Under the pieces are notes generated by a model. The model saw only the letters and a list, made by a program, of their open reading frames with translations. It had not been told where the DNA came from and did not search any database. The position numbers and the translations under genes are program-made. Shown piece after piece: positions 1 to 11,500 of a stretch of DNA of 64,000 nucleotides. Source of the DNA: Phallusia mammillata (lineage: Eukaryota > Chordata > Ascidiacea > Phlebobranchia > Ascidiidae); the NCBI GenBank assembly GCA_003260075.1, contig QLIY01000068.1:214218-278217 (forward strand), in the 5' to 3' direction. Position 1 is the stretch's first letter. The number at the start of each line of letters is the position of its first letter.

Positions 1-2408
1 AAAATAGAGATTCTGTGGTGAAAAAGAACGTAGAAATGGTAGGTGGTGTTTGGGGGGGGGGTTTTTAAGCACACAAAAATACCTAAAGTAAAAAAATCAG
101 CCTAAATTAATATAGGCCAACTGTATTTGGCTCGCAACAAGCCATCATAAAGATATAGAATGTAAGGAAAAATCTTTATGCTGTGATTGCAGTTGGCTGA
201 AAATGCAGACTTGACCCAGAAGTTACATGAACTAAACTCATTGTTGGGAAGTCAAGAGCGTGATTATGCTGATCTTAAACAGGTAAAATAACTCATAGAA
301 ATTTGTATTTTAGCATTCCGGGGGGGGGGCGACAATTGAAACAGAAACAACTCAGTCACTGCAAACCGAAAATGGAATTTTACAAGAAAGTAGAGATTCT
401 GTGGTAAAGAAGAATGTTGAAATGGTAGGTGGTGTTTTGTTTGTAGTTTTTAAGCACACAAAAAGACCTAAAGTAAAAAAAATGGTCTAAATTAATATGG
501 GCCAACTGTATTTGGCTCGCAACAAGCCATCATAAAGATATAGAGTGTAAGGAAAATCTTTATGCTGTGATTGCAGTTGGCTGAAAATTCAGACTTGACC
601 CAGAAGTTACATGAACTAAACTCATTGTTGGCAAGTCAAGAGCGTGATTATGCTAATCTTAAACAGGTAAAATAACTCATAGAAATTTGTATTTTAGCAT
701 TCCCAGGGTAGAACTATGTTGGAAGCATGATTATTGCTTTGCATAGAATAGCCAATCTGGAGCTATCCAAATGTAACTTGGTTTCATGTGTTGCAATCTT
801 TTAGTTAACTGTTACGGCACATGTGCACACTCTTCAATTATTTGTTGGTAGAAATCACAGTAGTTTTGTTAAATAGGTGGTGAAAAAACGACAGAAAAAT
901 ATTGTCAGAATGAGTTTACAACTTTATGACTTCAAAAAATGGAATAAGATGTGGTATTATAGATTTGATTTGACGATTTAAAATTTTTTGTTCTGCATTA
1001 GCCATAATTACAATGTATTATTTGTTTTCAAACAAGATGCTTTGCAAGCTATTGTGTGGGGTTTCTATGCATGATGTAACAAATTTTATGTTTTTGAAGG
1101 AATTTTCTGCCAAAGAATCTGAGTTGCAAAGAGACTTGGACGAAATGAAAAACAAATTCAATGAACTACTGCAAACTCTTCAGGAAAGTGAATCCAAAAA
1201 CAACCAAAGCAACCTTGAAAATGGTTTGTTTTTCAACTATCCATAACCAGTTTTCTGCAACTAAAGTTGTGCGGAAATTTGCCGACTCAAATTTTAAAAA
1301 AAAACTGATTTTGACTCTGACCAAAAACAAAGTTCTGTAAATTGTTGAATTTATCAATGCTTTTTGACAATGACTTCGCAATCCCGGTTACGTTGCAATA
1401 GCAATGAGTTTTTTATTCATTTATCATAGCAAATTTTTTTTTCAGTTGATGTTTCCTACAACGAATTTGAAATAGTTGATGACAATCCTACAGTAGAAGC
1501 CAATGACAAGGTAATGCCGCAAAATAAATCATAAGCAAAAACACATAAGTGAGGCAGAAAACATGTTTTACTGTGCATTGGTTCCTACTGAAACATTGCT
1601 ATTATATTGCAGCTAATTTTGGAAGATTTGAAAAATCAGCTGATTTCTGCCAACACACGAATTGAAGAGTTAGTGCTGGAACATGCACAGCAGGTACCTT
1701 TTTTAATACAGAAACCCTAAAAATTTTGACCAATTTGGCACCATTGTGCAGCTTGGTTAGAGAGAACCTTTAAAAGTCATTGGTAGAATTTGGCGAACTT
1801 AGGCAATTTCCATCTATTTAGTCTAAAACATATCTCTTTTTAACACTTGGTGACCAAGTATGTAACATGTCAAATTTATTCTAGGTGCTATATAAATCCA
1901 CTACCACAGTGTTAATAGGAACAGTGTACAATATATGGTCTTGAAAAGCGACGCACAATATAAGTTCTTTAAGGGGGGGGGGGACATGTCAAATTTATTC
2001 TAGTTGCTATATAAATCCACTACCACAGTGTTAATAGGAACATTGTACAATATATGGTCTTGAAAAGCGACGCACAATATAAGTTCTTTAATAGTCTTTT
2101 CATCCTTTTATTACTCTTGGCAGAAGGAAGAAACGTTGTCACAATGTCACGCGGACACAGAAAATTATACAAAGCAAGCGGATGAATTAAACGGAAAGAT
2201 CGTTGTCTTGGAAACCGAGCTCCGTCACAAAGAAACTGCTCACAGTGAAGAAATTAGTCGCGCTTGGGAAACCATTGCACATCGAGAGGCGGAAATTCGT
2301 CGCTTGCTGGAAAAACACAAAACCGAGCTACTGCGCATGCGCGAAGAACGTCAGGAGGTTGAGGAGCGCGTCACGGAGTTCGAGAATCGTTACATCATGG
2401 CTCGACGC

Positions 2409-2506
<98 letters not shown>

Positions 2507-5500
2507 GAAATTGAAACAAGTGATATGAGACGCAAAGAAGTCGAACAGCAGCTCGTTCAGGCGAAGATTGAACATAAGTTTGCTGTCGAGAGACTTGAAG
2601 GCGAAACGAGAGAGTTGCGAAACGAGAAAAAGGAGCTGGAACACCAGGTGATCCAAAATATTGTTTTTTGTCCTGGTTACACTAGAGTTTGTAAACCTGG
2701 CCTTAACTACAGCATCAACTTGTTTAGTGACCAATCTTTGTTTATAGTAAAGCCTTTTGTAGATTAATATTAATGTACTGTCATTGCGTGCTTAGTACAG
2801 ACGGGTCCGTTTAGTCCAATAATCCAAATGGCGTGGTGTAGTGAAACTATAACTTCTTCGCCTAATCCAGATTGCTTATGCGATTAACCGAATTCGCATG
2901 TTAACTACCATATTTTTTTAAACAATCGATCTACTGAACCGCATCCCAAAAAATCAAATACATTTTTTCATGTTTAATTGCCTGTAAATTCAAGTCACAT
3001 TACCATTATCTCGGTACAATAATAACAAACGTTAGGTTAACATTTGCCATTTGCTAGGTTACCAATGCTTACAAATGGCGTTAAAAGTGTTTTGATATGC
3101 ATACAACAAACAAACACGAAATTTTACCATGTTTAATGTTGTATTTACCCTATAGCTTGAAATCTCCGGGAACAAATCGGGTCATTACGAATCCCAGATC
3201 AAGAAAAGCGACGCTGATCTTGTTCACCAGAAGGTGGAGTACGAGAGCAGGTGAACATAAATCATTCCACACAATGCTATGAATAGTATTCTCCGCCATG
3301 GTTTAATGCAACTTATAGCCGAATGCCTAAAAAGTTTTGTACATAAATGAATGAAACTTGAAATGTACGAAAAAACCTGTGTAACGTCCCTTTTTTCAGT
3401 TCGAACAACCGAAATTTGCCAAATATTGAACAATGGCCCATTGACGTGGTAAACTGTACGTAAACTTTATGTCATGTGTTGCAGAATTATTTCGCTGGAG
3501 GGAAGAATAAAACAGCTTGAATTTGATCTCTCCCACTATAAGAACAGGAGGTCATCCGTCAATACATGCGACATGAATGAGGTGAATACATTTTTACTAT
3601 TGATTTGCTTATAGAATCATTAAGCACGAGTACAGCAGTCCAGAGTTGTAACAGACCTAAAATTGGAGCCCAAACCCGGCCCGAACCCGAATCGTTTTTG
3701 AGAAGCCCGTTCAGGCCCGAATGTTTGATTGACAGGCCTATACACTGAAGCCTTAAGAAAAACACAGATAACAAACACAAATGACAATTGGTCTTGAACA
3801 GGGCGTTTTAGGACTGTTTGACAGTTAAAAAAGTACTGACACAGAGTGTAAAGTCGGCCCCGAATCAAGCCTGTTTTTTGAAGAAACCCAAGGGGGGGGG
3901 GGTTCCCAATATAAGAACAGTAGGTTATCCGTCAATACATGCGACATGAATGAGGTGAATACATTTTTACTATTGATTTGCTAATATGCATGCTACTAAA
4001 CTCTAAAGAACATCTTTCATGAAATCACTAAAGGTTCGCAAATGATGTTCAATAGGTATCTCCGAAGCGCTTTTTAAAGCTGCGACATTTTGGACTAAAA
4101 CTGATTGTAAACATAGAATCATTAGGCACGAGTAAGGCAGTCTAGAGTTGTAATAGACCTAAAATTGGACCCGGCCCGAACCCGAAAGTACGTTCCCGAA
4201 ACCCGACCTAAACCTGAATCGTTTTTGAGGGGGGGGGGGTTTGATTGACAGGCCTATACATTGAAGCCTTAAGAAAGACAAAGACAACAAACACAATTGG
4301 TCTTGAACAAGGCGTTTTAGGGTTGTTTGACATAGGTCAGGTCAGCTAGTTAAATTTATTCGAAAAAGTACTGACACAGAGTGTAAAGTCGGGCCCGAAC
4401 CCGACTTACAACTCTGCGGCAGTCTGTTGAAGCGTATTAAAGCAATTATGAATGTATGTTCATCTTAACTGATACTGGTCTCCCTTGCGTTCCCATATTA
4501 CGAAGCTAACATGTGCAGCATACGAGGCAGGCAACGGTGCTTGTGATTCGACATTCAACGGGTTTACCACTGAACCTGTGTAGCTCAGTTGGTAGAGCGC
4601 AAGTCCCAGGAAGACTCGTGTCGTGGGTTTGAATCCAACCGCAGGCTAGATTTTTCTAGCCTACGCCATGTCATATGGGAATGCTTGGTGACCGACTGAT
4701 TCGGTACAACCTGCAATGGGTCTGGCATACTGTGGTACTGTGGTGCATGAAAGCAATGTTACAGCTTGCAATACTATCTCTAAACTTTAGCCTATTTTGC
4801 CACTAACAAAAATATCTCTTATATTTCGTTGGGTCGTCTTTTGTGAAATAAATATAATTTAAGATCATTTTATGTTCATAGAACGGCACAATTTTGACTC
4901 CCAACAAGCTTCTACGGTCACTGAGTGAGGATTGTCTTGCAACGCCAACTAACAAGTTGGAATTCCGTGACAGAGTGAAGTGTTTAAGTAACGATTCGCT
5001 CAACGATTCCTTGGTAAGTTTTCATTATTTCCATCACGTTAAAAATCAAAATGCTTTAATATGAAATTTAGGCAACTTATACTGTATGTATTGAAAGTGA
5101 TAGGTGTTCAAAGTTGCATATTTAGGCTATGTTTTTAGAGTTTGGATTGGAGGGTGTCTTTACTGCTGCTATTGATGAACACAGTTTTTATTCTTTTTTA
5201 CTACTTTACAGGAATTTATCAAGCCACAACCGGTGATGCACCATGTAAGGGGAAACACCTCCAGCTGTAAGTTGAATTTTATGAATGAGCTTTTTCGTTG
5301 GACTTGAACTTATAACCATTCAAAGCAAACATGTTTTGGACGATCACTAAAGCTATAATTTAGTCGATTTTTAAGCTTCTTTACTAAATGAGTAATTGAA
5401 GACAGACATTCCCAAAATTGCCGATGCAGCTATTTTTTAAAGCTGTTACGTTTGGTTTGTTATCATTTCCTGGATTTGGGTTTGTGAATATTAATAACTA

Positions 5501-8500
5501 AACATTTGTCATCAAAAATTTGCACAAGCCTGGAATTGCTTTCTGTACCCAATTTTTTAAAAAACATCGTCACACGCTGTATTTGTTCATGCAGTGAGTT
5601 CCACTTTGTCACTGGACACTCCGACTAAATCGTCCCTTAGTCGCAGCTGTATGAGTGTAGAAAGCAGTATGCTTGGACTTCCCAACAACCAGCAGCAGCA
5701 GAACAGTCAACCCCCGCACGCATTTAGTAAGTTGGAATGTGTTTTGTACGCACCAGTGCCTGTAAATCATACCGCGTCAGGCCTACAAGGTTTATGAATT
5801 CAAGTTTCAACTAAAAACTATACATTTAGGAGTTAATTTTGTGTCATTTTTTACAACCTCATTATTTTCACCATAGTGTGTTCTACTATATGGGTCTTAG
5901 AATTGCTTTGGTTTTAAACGTATTTGTTTTTTGTTTTGTTTTAATTGTAGGCACCGGAGATTTAACACAGGACGCATGGGGGGGGGGACCGGACTCTTGA
6001 ATTTATAACCATTCAAAGCAAATATGCTTGGACGATCACTAAAGCTATAATTTAGTCGATTTTTAAGCTTCTTTACTAAATGAGTAATTGAAGACAGACA
6101 TTCCCAAAATTGCCGATGCAGCTATTTTTTAAAGCTGTTACGTTTGGTTTGTTATCATTTCCTGGATTTGGGTTTGTGAATATTAATAACTAAACATTTG
6201 TCATCAAAAATTTGCACAAGCCTGGAATTGCTTTCTGTACCTAATTTTTTTAAAAACATCGTCACACGCTGTATTTGTTCATGCAGTGAGTTCCACTTTG
6301 TCACTGGACACTCCGACTAAATCGTCCCTTAGTCGCAGCTGTATGAGTGTAGAAAGCAGTATGCTTGGACTTCCCAACAACCAGCAGCAGCAGAACAGTC
6401 AACCCCCGCACGCATTTAGTAAGTTGGAATGTGTTTTGTACGCACCAGTGCCTGTAAATCATACCGCGTCAGGTCTACAAGGTTTATGAATTCAAGTTTC
6501 AACTAAAAACTGTACATTTACGAGTTAATTTTGTGTCATTTTTTTACAACCTCATTATTTTCACCATAGTGTGTTCTACTATATGGGGCTTAGAATTGCT
6601 TTGGGTTTGACAAAAAACATCGTGTAATCAAAAAAACGTATTTGTTTTGTTTTAATTGTAGGCACCGGAGATTTAACACAGGACGCATGGCACTTTATGC
6701 CATCACCTTCACACGCAAGCAACTTGGAACTATCCAGTAGAAGAATGACGATGGGACCAAGTGACTTCATGCACAGACAAGCGGGAAGGCCAAGCCTTCT
6801 AGGTCAGTATCGTTCTTAGCCTATCTCGCTCCCGTTGCACAGACTGCAAAGCCAATTAGGAGACTAGTTTAAGTAACTAGTATTGGCCATGTTAGATAAG
6901 CCCAGTTTTTTTCTAATTGTTACAAATTTGTTTGTAAAAATTGCAACGGTTTTGGGTGGCCAAGAAACGAGCGTCACGTATGACGTCACACCTAAATGAC
7001 GTAACAAAAGATTTATAAAGCAGGGTTTAGGAGTCGTTACAAATTGACCGATTCCTAATTCACGCTATTACAAAAAAGACTCCCGCTTTGACTCGACCTT
7101 AGAAAGTGTGACTCCAGAGTCGAACTCTGACTTAACTCTGTAACAAAAGCACCTTGAAAAAACAACGTACAGTACTCAAAACTTTTCAGTTATAAAAAAT
7201 ACTTGTGTAGTGATACTTCTACTGTATAACGCAATTTTATTTTTTTACGAGCTTTAAAATCCTCATTGACGAATACCTATGATTTTGACATTCTGCGAAA
7301 CAATCAATACATTTGCTAACTTTAATAGCTTGCTTAATGGTGCCTGCAATACTGACCTTTTGACCCCGGAATTGACAATACCTCAAGTCTTATGTTTCAG
7401 GCTTCTCTAGGCGCACTTCATTTGAAAATGAGAAGGCGTTATGGGAAGAAATATCGATTTTACAAAGTCAACGAGCCAGGGATAAGAGTAGGGCTAAACC
7501 ATGTGGCACGTCATACTGTTTCTCTACAATTTTTGGCCCTTGCCACTGCATGAAAGCTTGTACTATGACTTAGTTTGAATTCAAACTATGTCATTTTTGC
7601 TCAATAGGCTTTTTTGAACTTCGAAAACTGGTTATTTAAGACCAGGGGTCACCAAACTACGGCCGGATCCGGCCCGCGAGGTTATTTCATCCGGCCCGCG
7701 ACCCACATTTTTTGGTTTGCCAAACCGTATTGATACCATTGTAACATTCAACAATTAATCTCGTCCTTACGAAAGTTTTCCTGTCGCGATTTATAGAATT
7801 GGTGTTACCTAGTTTCATAGGAATACAACGCCCTGGACCAATCCAAAGCCAGTTTGTTACGTCACAGACAAGCCTACAAGTGTCAATTGTGCGCAAAAAA
7901 TGGCCTTATTTTGTTTGAGGTGACGTAATATACAAGCATTGCTCTTAAGATGAGACTAACTATACAATTTATAGTCGCATCACCAGATTTTATATGGGAT
8001 TGTAGAAAGGCCATATCTTGGTGCACCTAGAAAAATCGCCCAGCGGCCTTAGTCTGGAAAGACGCCGCTAGGACATGTAAACTATGCGTCCCGCGCCAAT
8101 TATTTTTAAACTTATCCGGCCCGCAGTGAAAAAAGTTTAGTGACGCCTGTTTAAGAGTGACAAGATTTTCAGTTAAAAATAGCGCCTACGATAGATCAGG
8201 GTTTTTTGGGTATTTTTAATTTGGTTCGGTATTTTGTCCGTTTTCATTTCACGGTGAGGCCTTTCCGTTGTGTAATCCGTAATCAACGCATTTAACTGCA
8301 AAAATGGTTAAAAATATTACTAAATTCGCACTAAACGCACACTCATTTCTTGTCTTTGCATTGTCTGGATATTACAAACTGCTGCTCTTCAACTGCAGCA
8401 AGAATAACCGCATGTCATGTTAAAGTTTGGGACAGCAGAACCACTAACATGCATGAAAAGCTAAAACATATGTGTGCATTTTACATGCCTGCAATAGATA

Positions 8501-11500
8501 CGCTAAGACTAAAATGTATAAAAACAGCAAAAATGTTTTCATAATATGGACAAAAATAATCATATTGGCTTTAAAAATGTGTTGAACACATTTTGATACG
8601 CAGTGTATATTAACCCTTGAACAACTATGTTTTGTGTTGCCGTGTAGGACTGCCTGTGTTGGAAGAACCGGATGATCCCAACTACTCCTGCTCGTTGCAG
8701 CGAATCGCCGAACTTCAGAAACGAAACTCAATCCAACCGTCTCATCTTAAATCTTCGTATCCCATTGAAACACAGGTACATACTTGTTCGAATCAAAAAA
8801 AACATCAACCTCGATCTGCTAACTTGTGTTACACGAAATACCTAACGCCAAATGCATTTTTTTCATACTGTTTAAAACTTGAACAAAATTAAAATTACTC
8901 TGCGTATAGGTGCTTTACAACGGCTGCTTATATCACAGTAAAACTGTATGAATGACTGTAATGTCTAAATGATTTTTTAATGGTTAGTCTACGTGAAATT
9001 TTGTAACTAACGGATGGAAAAAAAATTAAATGAAAGCGTTCACTATCATTTGCGATGCCAAACCGCTTCTGTTAACACGACTTCTAACAAACACTTCAGT
9101 TGTAACTTAATCATGTGTCTATGCTCAAACTTTATTGACTTCTGATCCTGCAGACCTTTAGCAGCGACGGTTCGGCGCAGAATACCCGTGTAAGTTTAAC
9201 GAGTGTTCATGCACTTGTGTGTATGTTGCTGTTGTTGTTTGTTGTCTGTTTGCACAATTCAACACATAGATTGCCATGTGTTGGTTCTTGTTTCCACGGA
9301 TGGTCACAAACGTTCACAAAACTTTTTACACCTAATAATTCAAAAACAAATAAATAGTGTTTAAAATACCATTTACTAAAAATTACGAACCTATGACATA
9401 AGATGTTCCAACGGAAATATGAAAAGTCGGTTAAGGCTCTTAAGTTTATCAAAAACGACAAAAATCACCCAAGGCTGAAATGTACCTTTTTGTTAGTTGT
9501 CAAAAAAAACGGCTGGTCATTGTGGTACAACTACAATTTATGCTCAAAAGTATTCCCACTGCAATATCGAATTGATAACATCGCTTTGTTAATCACTTTG
9601 AACGATTCCTTGTTACAGATGACTTATTAACAACTTTCAAATTAGCCTAGCAGTGTTGGGCAAAAGCTCACGGAAATGAAAAATGAAAACACTTCGTTTC
9701 TCTACACAGGGAAAGACTCCGAGTAAATGTGACGAAACAATTCGCGTGGGGAATCCCCATGAAACAATGAAGGGGGGGGGGGCTGAAATGAAACATGAAA
9801 ACATTTCGTTTCTCTACACAGGGAAAGACTCCGAGCAAATGTGACGAAACAATTCGCGTGGGGAATCCCCATGAAACAATGAAGCGGATGGACAATATGA
9901 CACAACCATCCGAAACACAGAAGGAGGACGCCGCGAAGACCTCGGAACGAATGTCAATAAGTAAGACGAACCAACAGCACGTTTTCTCTTTGTTAATAAA
10001 CAGGTTTAGAGCAGTGTTGCTCAGTTTCCTTGTCTGAAACCGAAACGACTTAGACGGGATTCGAACCACCAACCTTGCGATCCTAAGCCGGTTTTATACT
10101 ATTGAAATCTGTAATAAATTTAAGCGAATCCTTCTGTTGCTTTGGTCATTTGCAGAGTAATGAACTTATAATGTTCATCACTGACAATCAGAGATGTGGC
10201 TAAAATTATATTTCAATAAGAGACCATAGCCCGTTATTATATTCTGCATTATTGCAAATTTCAATGATTCTTGATATTCATTTTAAACAGTTCGCGGGTT
10301 GCCTGGTTACCGGTCGTCGTCATCGCTACAGTCAGCCAACCCTGACCAAACGAGAATGACGGCGTCAGCGGCTCATGGAACAAAACGAAAACAAGGAGCA
10401 AGTCTTGTACCTGACATGCAANTGTGGCTAAAATTATATTTCAATAAGAGACCATAGCCCGTTATTATATTCTGCATTATTGCAAATTTCAATGATTCTT
10501 GATATTCATTTTAAACAGTTCGCGGGTTGCCTGGTTACCGTTCGTCGTCATCGCTGCAGGCAACCAACCGTAACCAACCTAGAATGATGACGTCAGCGGC
10601 TCATGGAACAAAACGAAAACAAGGAGCAAGTCTTGTACCTGACATGCAATGGGATATAACATCGCCAAAGGTAAATTTTAATTTGCGAGCTGGGTATAAC
10701 GGACCAGGTTAAAAACGTATTGGAATATTCTATTTTTTGATTGTATTTTTCGACAATCAGACGGCAGTCCGAGAACTGAAAATTGCACTTTGTCGTTGGC
10801 GGGATTCGAACCCAGGATACTCCCGGGGACGAAACCCGATCAGGTTTTGTATGTGGGTCAGGCGCGCCAGGCCATTCGGCAAAGTTTCCCGTATTGGAAT
10901 ATTCATGGCCTTTTTGGAAAGTTGTTATAAATGTTTTGGATGCTGTTACAAGCAGTATTTAATGTAGAAAGACTTTTAAAATTTGCATTGTGCGTTGCAA
11001 ACTTGTAAGCTGGCCCGAAATTGGGACCGAACCCGAAAGTACCAGCCCTAAACCCGACCCGAACCCGAATTGTTAAAAAAGCCCGTTTTAGGCCCGAAAA
11101 TTGGTGAAAATGCGTCACACATGTTTCCTAATGAGAAGTCGGGCCCAAATCAAACCCGTTTTTTAAAACTGACCCGAAAATCCTGGCCTGGTTTACAACT
11201 CCGGTTCAATACAATACCTGGTTATTGCTTCGTCACTTTACCTTGTTGGTGTATAAAAAAGTTTTTTTGGACGTTTTTTTAATAATGCAGAGTCGACGGG
11301 AAACAATTGCCGGTCCCTTTGCCACAGCTTCCATTAAAAAGTTTAACGAAAGTAACAGAATGGAAAATCAGGTGGGTTTAAACTTTAACAAATATGCATA
11401 AAAGTGTGTGTCATAAATTCAATCTACTTGGTAGTGCGCGGATATCTTTTATCTATCATTGATTAAGATAGTGTTTCGTTTGACGGCTTGGATAAGTATA

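Noticed and set aside
1974..1983. G runs as G-quadruplex regulatory sites
   Set aside because: Their systematic position between duplicated flanks points to assembly joins.
2328..2734. Polyglycine and polyproline reading frames across the G run
   Set aside because: They are produced by the homopolymer, which interrupts a clear coiled-coil exon.
4575..4645. Functional tRNA gene
   Set aside because: No U33, a mismatched acceptor stem and a conserved non-tRNA body shared with another copy show a SINE.
5595..6418. Apparent tandem duplication of the NuMA exon with LDTPTKSS
   Set aside because: The copies include the flanking introns and meet at a G run (about 5980-5987), so they are best read as two haplotypes.
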